From positions 4,323,501 through 4,387,500 of the forward strand of contig NZ_CP051167.1 of the NCBI RefSeq assembly GCF_012295525.1: a stretch of 64,000 bases of DNA. Reading direction: 5' to 3'. Of this stretch, positions 28,128 through 37,690 are shown in pieces. Origin of the DNA: Oxynema aestuarii AP17 (lineage in GTDB: Bacteria > Cyanobacteriota > Cyanobacteriia > Cyanobacteriales > Laspinemataceae). The translations under genes and the position numbers were made by a program. Position 1 is the stretch's first letter. Every line of letters begins with the position of its first letter. Below the pieces are notes generated by a model. The model ran no database searches, had not been told where the DNA came from, and was given only the letters and a program-made list of their open reading frames with translations.

Positions 28128-30041
28128 ATGAGCAGTTCCGAACCCTCTCTCTACTGTCCAAATACCGCTTGTGCCAATCCTGCCAATCCTTTGGGGAATC
28201 AGCAGTGCGACTCGTGCCAAACGCCGCTTACCTATCGGTATTTGTGGGGCGTGGGGGCGGCGGCGATGGGACTGGAAATGGGCGAGACGATCGCCGATCG
28301 CTATTACGTGGTTGCCCCTCAAATTTTCCTGGATACGCAACCCTCGCAATTACCGTTAATTCCTAACGAGATTCCCGAGGAATTACTCCCGTATTTACAA
28401 TTGTATCCCCAGCGCCTCCACGTCCCCCAGATTTACGGGTTCTGTACGGTGGGTCAAGGGCCGCAAGGGCGCAATTTCTTGCTGCTGGAAAATGTTCCGG
28501 TGGATCCGAATACGGCGAATTTGTACCCGTCGCTGTTGGAAGCGTGGGGAGAAGCGCCTCCTGTCCGTCAGGTGTATTGGTTGTGGCAAATTCTGCAATT
28601 GTGGCGCCCTTTGCTCGATTTGGGGGTGGCGTCGAGTTTGCTCAAGGCGGAGAATATTCGGGTGCAGGGGTGGCGGGTCTGGTTGCGCGAACTCTACAGC
28701 GATGCGACGTTGGTGACGAAGCCGGACGCCCAGGATTTGGGCTATAACTGGTTGACTTGGACGGGTCAGAAACAAGGGGTGGTGGGCGATCGCCTCCAGG
28801 AGATCGGCAAGCAAATGCGCCGTCCGGATGCGGATCTCGCCAGCATCGAAACTCAGGTGAATCAACTGTTACTCGAACTCGCCGGACAGTTACCGTTACG
28901 GGTGCGGGTGGCGGGAGGAAGCGACCCGGGACCGCAACGCACCCACAATGAGGATTGTTGTTTTCCGACGACGGAGGATTTACCGGAACCGGGAACGAAA
29001 AACCGCGATCGCCTCTTGGGTCATTTGGCGATCGTCTGCGATGGCGTCGGCGGTCACGAAGGCGGCGAGGTCGCCAGTCAAATGGCGGTGCAATCGCTCA
29101 AACTGCCGATCCGCGCGTTTATGGAAGAAGTCCTCAACGAAACGGAGTTGAGTCCGCCGACGTCAATTTCCGACCAGTTGCGGGCGATCGCCCGGGTGGT
29201 CAACAATACGATCGCCGCCCAAAACGACCAACAAGGACGGGCCTTGCGCCAGCGCATGGGAACCACCTTGATGATGGCCCTCCAACTCCCCCAAACCGTG
29301 GCGACGGAAACGGGCGCCCGCCTCGCCAACAGTCACGAACTCTATCTCGTCTCCCTCGGCGACAGTCGCGCTTACTGGATTACCCCTCACTACTGCCAGC
29401 AGTTGAGTGTCGATGACGATTTGGTCACCCGCGAAGTCCGCATGGGCCGCAGTTTCTACCGCGATGTCCTCAAACGCCGGGAGGCGGGGGCTCTGACTCA
29501 AGCGTTGGGAACCCGGGAGGGAGATTTACTCCATCCCAATGTTTCTCGCTTTATCGTCGAGGAAGATGGCTTATTATTATTGTGTTCGGACGGGTTGAGC
29601 GATAACGATCGCGTCGAGCAGTTTTGGCATCAGTTTTGTCCCCATATTTTTAACGGCGACCTGTCCGTAGAACAAGCGGTGCAACGCTGGATCGATTTGG
29701 CGAACGACAAAAACGGTCACGATAACACGTCGGTAGTTCTCACGTACTATCGCCTATCTCCGGAAAAATTGGTGCTATTCGATCCGACTCGGTTACCGAG
29801 TGAGGGCATTTTAGACGATGAATTTGCCGAGTCCTCTCGCGCCTTACTCGACGAGGAAGAGACCCCCGATGGGGGCGATCGCTCCCGCCGAAGCCGCCGC
29901 CCCCTCTCGCCGAAACAGGTGCGCGTCCGCTTGCTGCTGGTCGGTTTGCTGGCGGCGATCGTCGGGTTTGTCGGCTGGTGGCAACTCGACGAATCCGGGG
30001 CGATCGATCGCCTGCGCGAGCAAATTTTCCGGCAAGAATAA
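28128..30041 (+). CDS. PP2C phosphatase with zinc ribbon and kinase-like N-domain
   Basis: A 637-residue metal-dependent Ser/Thr phosphatase. The N-terminus has a ribbon (Cys10, Cys15, Cys27, Cys30) followed by IADRYYV, as in the kinase at 10766. Residues about 85-250 (LLEAWGEAPPVRQVYWLWQI and LLDLGVASSLLKAENIRVQG) recall the C-lobe of a protein kinase in which the HRD catalytic motif is missing, so a pseudokinase is likely. The PP2C domain has the metal motifs RTHNED (271-276), DGVGGHEGG (305-313), CSDGLSDND and GHDNTSVVL, so it should be active. A C-terminal transmembrane helix (VRLLLVGLLAAIVGFVGWW) anchors it. It probably reverses phosphorylation by one of the cell's Ser/Thr kinases. Confidence 0.92.
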   Translation: MSSSEPSLYCPNTACANPANPLGNQQCDSCQTPLTYRYLWGVGAAAMGLEMGETIADRYYVVAPQIFLDTQPSQLPLIPNEIPEELLPYLQLYPQRLHVPQIYGFCTVGQGPQGRNFLLLENVPVDPNTANLYPSLLEAWGEAPPVRQVYWLWQILQLWRPLLDLGVASSLLKAENIRVQGWRVWLRELYSDATLVTKPDAQDLGYNWLTWTGQKQGVVGDRLQEIGKQMRRPDADLASIETQVNQLLLELAGQLPLRVRVAGGSDPGPQRTHNEDCCFPTTEDLPEPGTKNRDRLLGHLAIVCDGVGGHEGGEVASQMAVQSLKLPIRAFMEEVLNETELSPPTSISDQLRAIARVVNNTIAAQNDQQGRALRQRMGTTLMMALQLPQTVATETGARLANSHELYLVSLGDSRAYWITPHYCQQLSVDDDLVTREVRMGRSFYRDVLKRREAGALTQALGTREGDLLHPNVSRFIVEEDGLLLLCSDGLSDNDRVEQFWHQFCPHIFNGDLSVEQAVQRWIDLANDKNGHDNTSVVLTYYRLSPEKLVLFDPTRLPSEGILDDEFAESSRALLDEEETPDGGDRSRRSRRPLSPKQVRVRLLLVGLLAAIVGFVGWWQLDESGAIDRLREQIFRQE

Positions 30042-30138
30042 GGTGGATCGGGGAAGCCATTTTTAAAGGATTCTTGCAAGGATAGGGCGATCGCAACCCC
30101 CGTGATACCCTCAAGATCGATGCTAGGGTGGAAAGCTC

Positions 30139-30507
30139 ATGAATCAGGCTAAAAATGTGTTGGGGACGACGTTAAAACTGTGCGGTACCTCGCCGACGAC
30201 CGGGTTTTACCGCGATGGCTGTTGCCACACCGGACCGGACGATCGCGGGGTTCATACGGTTTGCGCGCAAGTGAGCGCGGAATTTTTAGAGTTTACCAAG
30301 GCCCAAGGGAACGATCTGAGTACGCCGATGCCGATGTTTGGGTTTCCGGGGCTGAAACCGGGCGATCGCTGGTGTTTGTGTGCCAGTCGCTGGAAAGAAG
30401 CCCTCGATTCCGGATTTGCACCGCCGATCGTCTTGGAAGCCACTCACGAGGCGACGTTAAACTATATTCCTATCGATGTTCTTAAGGAACACGCCATCGA
30501 TCTTTGA
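30139..30507 (+). CDS. DUF2237 family protein
   Basis: A 122-residue soluble protein with the conserved motifs of DUF2237: GTTLKLCGTSPTTGFYRDG, CCHTGPDDRGVHTVCAQV, PGLKPGDRWCLCASRWKEAL and PPIVLEATHEATL. The family is widespread in bacteria and plants, has clustered cysteines and histidines suggestive of metal binding, and has no established activity. The start is the ATG at 30139. No operon partner is evident. Confidence 0.9.
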   Translation: MNQAKNVLGTTLKLCGTSPTTGFYRDGCCHTGPDDRGVHTVCAQVSAEFLEFTKAQGNDLSTPMPMFGFPGLKPGDRWCLCASRWKEALDSGFAPPIVLEATHEATLNYIPIDVLKEHAIDL

Positions 30508-30543
30508 TGTTATATAAAACTTAAAACAACTGCTATGATTTCG

Positions 30544-30560
30544 GCGGGCAAGATGCCCGC
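30544..30560. repeat. Dispersed palindrome, copy 3
   Basis: GCGGGCA-AGA-TGCCCGC, identical in core to the copy at 26240. It is followed at 30606-30621 by a CTAAAATCTAAA tract that abuts the ATG of the next gene. Confidence 0.8.
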
Positions 30561-30621
30561 CCCACGGACTACCAAGTTTAAAAGTCTATCAAAGGTCTAT
30601 CTATCAAATCTAAAATCTAAA

Positions 30622-31218
30622 ATGGCTCGTTTCTCACCTCATCCCCAATACAGCGATCGCTACGATCGCGCCGTGCAGTTTGCCCTAGAGGCCCATCGTT
30701 ACCAGCAACGCAAATATAGCGGAAAACCCTATATCCTCCATTTACAGGCGGTTTCGAGTTACGTTTGGCTCGATGGCGGCAACGAAAATGAGGCGATCGC
30801 CGCTTGGTTGCACGATTATGCAGAAGATATCGCCCCCGAACGAGGGATGACGATCCCCGAAGGGGTGGAGGCGATCGCACGGGAGTTCGGACCGGAGATC
30901 GCGGCGATCGTGCGCGGGTGTACCGAGTGCGATCGCTCCGGAACCTGGCGCGATCGCAAGCAACTCTATATCGACCAAGTGGCGGCGAGTTCCGATTCCG
31001 TGGTTCTCGTCAGTCTCGCGGACAAGTACGACAATTACAGCAACGGCTACTTTCACGAAATCGGCCAAAAATCGGCACAACCATCGCGAAAACGTCCGGA
31101 AATTATTTGGTTTGGCGAAACCTTAGCGGAAATTTATCGCCGACGCTTACCCCATAGTTTGTTAGTCCCGCAGTTTTTCCAAGTTCTCGAACACCTCAAA
31201 CCCTTTCACCTGGAATAA
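30622..31218 (+). CDS. HD-domain phosphohydrolase-like protein
   Basis: A 198-residue protein. The start at 30622 (MARFSPHPQYSDRY) is preferred; the frame extends upstream through repeat sequence. It resembles the RelA/SpoT-type hydrolase fold: FALEAHRYQQRKYSGKPYILHL (a YxxHL-type segment), AIAAWLHDYAEDI (HD metal site, with a Tyr replacing the usual second-shell residue) and VSLADKYDNYSN (the distal Asp). Such proteins hydrolyse nucleotides including (p)ppGpp; substrate is not predictable here. It follows DUF2237 after a 114-bp gap with a palindrome. Confidence 0.8.
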   Translation: MARFSPHPQYSDRYDRAVQFALEAHRYQQRKYSGKPYILHLQAVSSYVWLDGGNENEAIAAWLHDYAEDIAPERGMTIPEGVEAIAREFGPEIAAIVRGCTECDRSGTWRDRKQLYIDQVAASSDSVVLVSLADKYDNYSNGYFHEIGQKSAQPSRKRPEIIWFGETLAEIYRRRLPHSLLVPQFFQVLEHLKPFHLE

Positions 31219-31413
31219 TTTCACCTCAAATCACCGGATCGACTGAGATAGAGCGCGATCGCGACCACTCCCGGGATCGTCCACTCCAACGGACGGCGCG
31301 ATCGCCTTTTTATAGTGCCGATCTCCGACCAGTTCGAAGACTGACACAATTCGCTCAAACCCAGATGTCAACAGGCTTAGAGTGAAAACGAACTGGAACG
31401 GAGAAGCACGCCG

Positions 31414-31548
31414 ATGGAATTGTGGAGTTACACCCAACTGCAGTTGACAGCGACCCCTCGCCGCCAACCCTCGCCACCGAACACGCCGACGGCAACGCCC
31501 CCAAGCTGGCAAATGGTCGCCGTTGCCTTGTTTAACCGAGTCGCGTGA
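31414..31548 (+). CDS. Possible 44-residue small ORF
   Basis: ATG at 31414 with an upstream GGAACGGAG and a TGA at 31546-31548 encode MELWSYTQLQLTA followed by a Pro/Thr/Arg-rich stretch and a hydrophobic end. It lies in the 420-bp gap between the HD gene and the next hypothetical. I do not recognise it; only conservation would establish it. Confidence 0.25.
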   Translation: MELWSYTQLQLTATPRRQPSPPNTPTATPPSWQMVAVALFNRVA

Positions 31549-31640
31549 GATACTAATTGGTTTTTTGTTTTTATTGATTTTTCTCTCACAACATTTTGTA
31601 GATTTTTTGTTCTAACTGCTAACTTTTGGAGAACGACATC

Positions 31641-31994
31641 GTGGATACAGTCACCTTTTTTCCCCGCGCCATTCGTCCCTTAATGCTCTATTCTGCGAAC
31701 GCTCAAGAGGCTGTATTTCCCATCCTCGGCAACGGCGCGCCGCTCTCGTACTACAGCGCCCGATCGCTCGCCAAGGCCGCTCTGATTTGTAGCGATCGCG
31801 ACCCGATCGAAACGCAATTTGGTGACGGCATGAGAGAAGTGAGAATCATGCACCTGTGCAATCGACTCGAAATCGATCCTTGTCTGGTCGCCACTCTATC
31901 TCAAGTGAGCTTACCCGCTCGTGCTGATTGGATCGGTCTGGCCCATTGGTTGCTCGATTTAGCCGATTTACGCTTCCAACAACTCTCGAATTAG
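31641..31994 (+). CDS. Hypothetical protein
   Basis: A 117-residue protein from a GTG at 31641 with GGAG 9 nt upstream; a TTG at 31626 lies within that ribosome site and is less likely. The sequence (MDTVTFFPRAIRPLM, then APLSYYSARSLAKAALICSD and the C-terminal LAHWLLDLADLRFQQL) looks like a small soluble alpha/beta or helical protein without membrane segments. I recognise no family. It is convergent with the PAP2 gene. Confidence 0.6.
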   Translation: MDTVTFFPRAIRPLMLYSANAQEAVFPILGNGAPLSYYSARSLAKAALICSDRDPIETQFGDGMREVRIMHLCNRLEIDPCLVATLSQVSLPARADWIGLAHWLLDLADLRFQQLSN

Positions 31995-32122
31995 CCTGCA
32001 ATGGTGAAGGGCGAGCGATCGTTTTCCAACGCCTGCAGGCGATCGCCATCACCCGAAGTTTTGCAATAGTTTACCATCAGGTTGGATCTTCTTTCATCGT
32101 CATTTTGACAGGGATTGGTTCT

Positions 32123-32965
32123 CTAAGGGCGATCGCCCGAAATCGGAGAACATTGACCGATTTTTAGCATCAAACGCGGCCAAAGTTCGGTAGCGACTAA
32201 GACTAAACCGAGAAACCGAAAATAATCGAGCCAGGGATAGAGGTCGAGGCGATCGAACAGCAATTGCGATCCCTTATAAATCCCGAAAATAAGGATTAAG
32301 CCAACCCCTGCAAACAACAACTGTTTTATCCGAGTTTGGGGCGGGATAAATTGCGGTCGGGTTAGAAAGAAAGCGGCAAAAACGCCACAGGCGCGTCCTA
32401 AAGAGGGCAAGATAATCGATAGAAAAAAGCTAAAGCCGACGATCGCCATCTTGACGGAGCGATCGCGCACTTCCGGAAAGGGGCGACGTTCCCAAATCCA
32501 GGCGAATAAGGTGCCGAATAAGACGCCCCCAAGTACGTCTAAAAAATAGTGAACGCCTAGATAAATGCGAGAAAGGGCGATCGCGGCAATCAGAAGCACT
32601 GCAACAATCCACAGCCAAGGTCTCTGGTAAGATCGGGCGAGATAAACCCAAAATGTTGCCGCCCCTTGGGCGTGTCCGCTTGGAAAAGAAGCATCATCAA
32701 TATCGGCGGTGACTTCGGGAAAAGCAAGGTCCGGACGGTCTACAAACGGACGCGGTGCATCGACCCAGGTTTTCAGTCCCGTATTGACTCCATAACTGAC
32801 ACCGAGAAGCATTCCTAATTGGCGGGCGCGATCGGGATCGAATAACCAATAATATAAGGTTAAAAAAACAATATACGCCGATTCCGACCCCAAAGCACTA
32901 ATGGCAATAAAAATTGGCAGCGATCGCGCGGTAAAAAAGGCTCTAACCCATGTAATAATATCCAT
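32123..32965 (-). CDS. PAP2-family membrane phosphatase
   Basis: A 280-residue integral membrane phosphatase. The three PAP2 motifs are in order: KTWVDAPRP, PSGHAQGA, and SRIYLGVHYFLDVLGG, supplying the lysine/arginine, catalytic histidines and aspartate. At least six hydrophobic helices surround them, and two or three more follow at the C-terminus. Substrates in the family include phosphatidic acid, undecaprenyl diphosphate and sphingosine phosphates. It could supply the diacylglycerol used by the lipid kinase, but this is speculative. Confidence 0.92.
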   Translation of the reverse strand: MDIITWVRAFFTARSLPIFIAISALGSESAYIVFLTLYYWLFDPDRARQLGMLLGVSYGVNTGLKTWVDAPRPFVDRPDLAFPEVTADIDDASFPSGHAQGAATFWVYLARSYQRPWLWIVAVLLIAAIALSRIYLGVHYFLDVLGGVLFGTLFAWIWERRPFPEVRDRSVKMAIVGFSFFLSIILPSLGRACGVFAAFFLTRPQFIPPQTRIKQLLFAGVGLILIFGIYKGSQLLFDRLDLYPWLDYFRFLGLVLVATELWPRLMLKIGQCSPISGDRP

Positions 32966-33043
32966 AATGGCTCAACAATGACCCTTGCGATCGCCATTAT
33001 CGACCAAAGCCGCCCCAGTGCAACCCCGATCGAGCAGTTCCCC

Positions 33044-33976
33044 TCATTTTTTCTCGCTCAAATGAAATAAATCTTCGGCAAATTTAATCATTAATGCTTG
33101 TAAACTAAGGCGCGATCGCCATTCGCGAGGAATTCCGGTTTCGCCATAAAAAGCCCCGGCAATTTGTCCGTAAACCGCCCCGGTCGTGTCCGCATCGTCG
33201 CCTAAATTGACCGCCAACAAACAGCCCTCTTTAAACGATGCGCTGTTATAAAATGCCCACAATGCCGCCTCTAAAGACTTGACCACGTAACCAGTTCCTT
33301 GAATTTGGGGCGGTTGACGCTCTTTAAACGATCCCGCCGCAATTTCCGCGATTTCTGCTGAAATTAACGGGGATTGCTGCCAATATCCCGGAATCGGACT
33401 GTAGGAGGGTGCGAGTAATTCCGCCTTGCTGACGCCGTTGAGGGCGCCGACCAGCAACGCCGCCATATAGCGACAAGCATCGATACAGGTTCGGGCGCCG
33501 TGGGTCGTTCGGGAACTGTCCGCAGCGCGGGCGATCGCCTCCTCCGGTCGATTAGCATAAAATAGCACGAGAGGTGTCAGGCGCATAATCGAACCATTCC
33601 CCGCCCGTCGGGGGTCCGCAGACCCGCAGTAGGCTTCTGAGGTTTTCTGAAATCGGGATAAAGCTTGAGAAACCGTATGACCGATATCGAAACAGCGTCC
33701 GGTACTGCTCAAATGACCCGTTTCCAACCATTGCAGGTAACGCGAAAGTTGGTCTACAGGGTCGAAATCTTGACATTCGATCAAACTTTCTGCCAAACAC
33801 AGGGCCATTGAGGTATCGTCCGTCCACTGTCCCGGTTCCAAGTCGAACGGTCCGCCACCGATGAGGTCGTCAATCGGCGTGAAGCTTCCCGGCGATTTAA
33901 ATTCGAGGGTCGTTCCGAGGGCGTCTCCCGTCGCCAAACCGAGTAAAGATCCGCGATAGCGCTCTATTTTATCCAT
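33044..33976 (-). CDS. ADP-ribosylglycohydrolase (DraG-like)
   Basis: A 310-residue member of the ADP-ribosyl-hydrolase family, which removes ADP-ribose from proteins or small molecules using two Mg ions. Metal-binding motifs are intact: [13 protein letters not shown] near the N-terminus, [16 protein letters not shown], and the C-terminal [33 protein letters not shown] is the usual central block. Target is unknown; in diazotrophs DraG reactivates dinitrogenase reductase, but nothing nearby suggests nitrogen fixation. Confidence 0.93.
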   Translation of the reverse strand: MDKIERYRGSLLGLATGDALGTTLEFKSPGSFTPIDDLIGGGPFDLEPGQWTDDTSMALCLAESLIECQDFDPVDQLSRYLQWLETGHLSSTGRCFDIGHTVSQALSRFQKTSEAYCGSADPRRAGNGSIMRLTPLVLFYANRPEEAIARAADSSRTTHGARTCIDACRYMAALLVGALNGVSKAELLAPSYSPIPGYWQQSPLISAEIAEIAAGSFKERQPPQIQGTGYVVKSLEAALWAFYNSASFKEGCLLAVNLGDDADTTGAVYGQIAGAFYGETGIPREWRSRLSLQALMIKFAEDLFHLSEKK

Positions 33977-34153
33977 CGATTTTGTGAAGTTATTTTTTTT
34001 ATTTTATGGGACGCAACAATGTCACAAGATCGAAGCAGTGGGAGTATCTTGCTCGCTATTCTCTCGGAAAGGTGCTCGCACTCCCCAAAATGCTATACAG
34101 CATTTTCCTCTGCTATGCAAGACATTTAGATCCCCCTAAATCGCCCTCGCCAG

Positions 34154-34228
34154 GTAGGGGTTTGGTAACCAAACCCCTACTTTGCTCGTTCCCCCGGAAA
34201 TCCCCCCAACCCCCCTTTGAAAGGGGGG
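34154..34228. repeat. REP-like dispersed palindromes
   Basis: A perfect 13-bp inverted repeat with a single-base centre (arms GTAGGGGTTTGGT, 34154-34166, and its complement, 34168-34180), then CCCCCCTT-TGA-AAGGGGGG (34210-34228). Similar elements lie near 49738-49783 and 52203-52230. The gap 33977-34294 holds nothing else recognisable. Confidence 0.8.
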
Positions 34229-34294
34229 CGAAGGGGGGATAGAGGGATCGGCCCTGTACCTCATCAGATCGTGAAGTGTTATATTCAATTGAAC

Positions 34295-35758
34295 TTACAG
34301 ATCGAGATCCCGCAAGAAGTAAAAGCGATCGCCTTGCCAGGTTTCCCCTTTTTTACGCCCTAAATATCCGGTGAGAGGGGAAGACAGTTCGATTAAAATT
34401 TCGTGCAGTTCGTTCAAACTTCCAAGCAATTTAGGCGGGTTTGAGGCATCGTAAGCGCCGTTGAGATATTCGATTCCAACGTCGCGGTTGGCATTTTTTA
34501 CCAATTTAATTAAATGCGATCGCACCTGCAAATCTTGCCAGAGGCGATCGATATAACGATTCACTTTTCCATCGGCTTCTTGTCCGTGGGGTTCTTGTTC
34601 TAAATGAGGTTTGAGGTCGAGTAAATCGATCGCCCCGGGATGGCGGGATTTGAGATCGACTAATCGCTGTAAGGTTTCTGGACGGATGACATTCATTTCA
34701 TTTCCACTCGCCGTTAGTTCCGCATCTTCGGTCAATTCTCCGGCAGCCATAATTATTTTAATACAACGATTGTATTGCCGTTGTAAATGTTTGTAGCCGA
34801 GTTTGACCAGTTGGGCTGGGGTTCCGTCGGGGACTTTTTCACCTTGGGTCGCTTTGCATTCGCCAACGACGGGATAGGGGTTTTCACAATAAAAATCTAA
34901 GCCCCCCGCGCCTCCGGTACTGTCGGGGTGTAAACTGGTTTTCGGATTTGTATTCCGGTTAGAAAAGCCGAGTTTAATTAAACTTTTTCTGACTAATTTT
35001 TCAAAAGTATCGCCATCGCTGGAGTTGCCGACTGTTGCGATCGCCTCGATCCAGTCGCGATCGCGATCGTCTTGGGTTGTTGTTGTCGATTCACCCCAGC
35101 CTAAAAATACTTGTAAATCGAGATCGAAGCCTTGGGCGTTAGCATTTTCCGGCAATATTTCGGCGATCGCGCTTTGTAATAATTCTAATTCGGGATGGTC
35201 GGGAGGTTGTCGTTTTTCGAGTTGTTCCCGACGGCGATAAAAGAGGCGATCGCTCAAGACAGGTTGAGATTCATCGCCGTTAAAATTCTGGGGAATACCG
35301 ATAAATTTACCGGGAACAAGATTAGAGTCTTCTCGCTGACAGACGATCGCTTGTGGTAACTTATAAACGCGAAGACAAGTTAAAAAATAATTATTTTTTC
35401 CCTCAACAATTTCGCCCAATCCTGCACTCGTCCAAATCGTTTGACTCCCTAAAAATTCTAGAAAAGATTCTAGATCTTCCAACCCATTTAAGGATTGACA
35501 AAACTCGCATTTTGCCCATAGTCGAATCCATGCTGTTTCGGGATCTTCTGCGTCCCACTGCGATCGCGCCGTCGGGATAAACCCCGAACGGTAATAGTTT
35601 TCGAGAGGAATTTCTACCGGTAAAGCCTTGAGGGGATAAAGTGCAAAGACTCGATTGGTTTGTAAAAACTGGCGCGATAAAACCGCGATCGCCCGTCCCC
35701 GCATCAGTGCTTCTATTTCCGGCGACGGGACGCATAAAGCGCTAGCAATAAAACTCAT
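34295..35758 (-). CDS. DUF1802-like protein fused to a PD-(D/E)XK nuclease domain
   Basis: About 487 residues from the ATG at 35758. The N-terminal 150 residues (PEIEALMRGRAIAVLSRQFL, RVFALYPLKALPVEIPL, LWAKCEFCQSL, FLTCLRVYKLPQAIV) resemble the cyanobacterial DUF1802 family. A linker leads to a nuclease-like core: FEKLVRKSLIKLGF, then GGLDFYCENPYPVVGECKAT, where Asp288, Glu300 and Lys302 match the D...ExK catalytic pattern, and a final strand CIKIIMAAG. The C-terminal 120 residues are not recognised. It is the third gene of a minus-strand unit after a winged-helix gene and an ATPase gene (72-bp gap). The likely role is DNA cleavage controlled by the ATPase; that is inference. Confidence 0.7.
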   Translation of the reverse strand: MSFIASALCVPSPEIEALMRGRAIAVLSRQFLQTNRVFALYPLKALPVEIPLENYYRSGFIPTARSQWDAEDPETAWIRLWAKCEFCQSLNGLEDLESFLEFLGSQTIWTSAGLGEIVEGKNNYFLTCLRVYKLPQAIVCQREDSNLVPGKFIGIPQNFNGDESQPVLSDRLFYRRREQLEKRQPPDHPELELLQSAIAEILPENANAQGFDLDLQVFLGWGESTTTTQDDRDRDWIEAIATVGNSSDGDTFEKLVRKSLIKLGFSNRNTNPKTSLHPDSTGGAGGLDFYCENPYPVVGECKATQGEKVPDGTPAQLVKLGYKHLQRQYNRCIKIIMAAGELTEDAELTASGNEMNVIRPETLQRLVDLKSRHPGAIDLLDLKPHLEQEPHGQEADGKVNRYIDRLWQDLQVRSHLIKLVKNANRDVGIEYLNGAYDASNPPKLLGSLNELHEILIELSSPLTGYLGRKKGETWQGDRFYFLRDLDL

Positions 35759-35830
35759 TATTTTTATTTTTAACAATCAAAAACCATGTTAAAAAACTCC
35801 CATTTTACAAGAATTTAGACCGGAGTTTTT

Positions 35831-37630
35831 TTAATTGTCTTCTTCGACATCATCGGGGATTTGTCCGGAGGGGTCGCTTAAAATTTCGAGAATCAAAGGA
35901 TTAGTTTCAACGAATTTAGTTTCGGCGATATAATCGAATATTTGAGTATCGCTTAATCCATAATCCTCGCGACCGTCGTACACTTCGGCGATCGCGACTA
36001 AGGGTTTAATTTCTTCAAACTTTAATGTCACCCATTCGCCGCCTTGTTCTTGCAATAAGCGGTTTAAATATTCTCTTGCTCTTCGCGCATTAGGACTGAC
36101 TTCTTTCGAGCGAACTAAACAGCCTCGGGTCAGATCGTATTTTTGATAATTTCCTAAATGAGATAATCCGGCGGTGACGGTCGTTCCGCCAGAAGCTTGC
36201 AGAACGGCAATGCCAATTTTGACCATTTGACCGTTTTCTTCCCCGACGATTTTAAAATCGACATATTTATTCGGAGGGTTAACTTTTTCGATCTCTTTGA
36301 TGGTGACATTTTCCAAGTAAAATCCCACCAATCTCTCGAAACAAAATCGCAGTGATTTGGCGATTTTTGCTTCGTTATCTAGCAAGGAATCGGCTTCTAC
36401 TTGTTCGATTTCGTTATTGAGTGCCGATTCAACGGGATTTTGTTGAGGTTCTCGATCTTGCGATCCGGAATCGGCATTCGGTAAACTCCAGTTATCGCGA
36501 CACCATTTTAAAATATTTCTGGCGATCGCCTTCTGTTTGCCGAGTTCTATCAGCCGATCGCGATCGAACGGATAGACCGGATGGGGTGGCGTTAAATTCT
36601 TTTGTTGGTAGAATTCTGATAAATAAGTGCCGATTAAATTAAAAGCACTATCACCATCTAAAACGTCGAGATCGATTTTGCGTTCGGCAATTCGATCTTC
36701 AATGGCTTTAGGATTTGTCATCGCTTTGAGTTGGGTTATCCAAATCTCGGGATAGACGGCAGTAATCAGTACCCCTTTTTTAAGTTTGTCATATAAGTCC
36801 ATACAGAAATCAGCAACCACTTGCAATCGGGTATAACCCGCATCATTGACTTCTTGTGAATCGAAGCGATCGAAACAAATGACGAGGGGATTGTAGTAAC
36901 TGACTAAATCAAGAATTTGACAACTCATCTCGAAGATTTCATTTTCCCGTTGTTCTTCACTGGGATTGGCTAACTGCATTTGCTCGGCTCGATTTTGTGC
37001 CAAACTTCTGCCGGAGAGCCAGTTGATCGCATAATGTTTATTCTTCGATAGAGTCCAGAGAATCGCTTTAACTAAATCGGGGTTCTCGATATCCGGATGT
37101 AGATCTAAAATACAGTCGGTTAAAGCCTCAATATATGCTGCTGGATTTTCTAAACTTTGCACCTTTTCAACAATTTCTTCGGGCCGATCTTGCTCGGCTT
37201 CAGCATGGTTCACTAAATTAGCGGCTAATTCCTGCCACTGCATCACATTTTTACTGCCCGTTTTTTTGAGGCTGGTTGCGAGGGTTTTGAGGAATTCTAG
37301 GGAAATTTGGTTGAGGTTGGCGTATTGGTCCATGTAAATAAACCAAGCTCCCCCATTGGCTTGCAGGCGATGGCGGATGCGACTGATGAGGTGAGTTTTT
37401 CCGCCTCCGGGGTCGGCGAGAAGGGTAATTCCCATGACTTGACGCGAACCCGATCGCACATTTTCGATCGCCTCAAAGACGGCATCGGAAGCATGAGCGT
37501 TAATCGAGGGAACGTCGGGAAATCCGGTTCCCCAGACTTCTTGTTGTCGGACAGTCAATTCGCGACGGAAGGGATTGTGCGTTTGAATAACTTCGTGAAT
37601 TTGTTCGAGGGGGGAGTGGTCTGGACTCAT
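35831..37630 (-). CDS. AAA/STAND-like ATPase, accessory locus copy 1
   Basis: A 599-residue P-loop ATPase. Walker A is ADPGGGKTHL (residues 72-81) and Walker B LVICFDRFD (249-257); the region between includes KNVMQWQELA and PDLVKAILWTL. A sensor/lid region follows (VLITAVYPEIWITQLKAM; FNLIGTYLSEFY; RNILKWCRDNWSLP), giving an ORC/Cdc6 or STAND flavour. The C-terminal 200 residues contain a beta-rich domain (VKIGIAVLQASGGTTV; QKYDLTRGCLVRSKEV) that resembles a degenerate restriction-endonuclease fold, and an acidic tail. It lies 60 bp after the winged-helix gene and 72 bp before the nuclease gene. A diverged paralogue is at 40274-42202. No named system was recognised. Confidence 0.75.
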   Translation of the reverse strand: MSPDHSPLEQIHEVIQTHNPFRRELTVRQQEVWGTGFPDVPSINAHASDAVFEAIENVRSGSRQVMGITLLADPGGGKTHLISRIRHRLQANGGAWFIYMDQYANLNQISLEFLKTLATSLKKTGSKNVMQWQELAANLVNHAEAEQDRPEEIVEKVQSLENPAAYIEALTDCILDLHPDIENPDLVKAILWTLSKNKHYAINWLSGRSLAQNRAEQMQLANPSEEQRENEIFEMSCQILDLVSYYNPLVICFDRFDSQEVNDAGYTRLQVVADFCMDLYDKLKKGVLITAVYPEIWITQLKAMTNPKAIEDRIAERKIDLDVLDGDSAFNLIGTYLSEFYQQKNLTPPHPVYPFDRDRLIELGKQKAIARNILKWCRDNWSLPNADSGSQDREPQQNPVESALNNEIEQVEADSLLDNEAKIAKSLRFCFERLVGFYLENVTIKEIEKVNPPNKYVDFKIVGEENGQMVKIGIAVLQASGGTTVTAGLSHLGNYQKYDLTRGCLVRSKEVSPNARRAREYLNRLLQEQGGEWVTLKFEEIKPLVAIAEVYDGREDYGLSDTQIFDYIAETKFVETNPLILEILSDPSGQIPDDVEEDN

Positions 37631-37690
37631 AATCTAGTGGTGAGGAGGAGAATTCAACAATTCGGGAAAAAAGCGAGTGGAAATCGGGAT

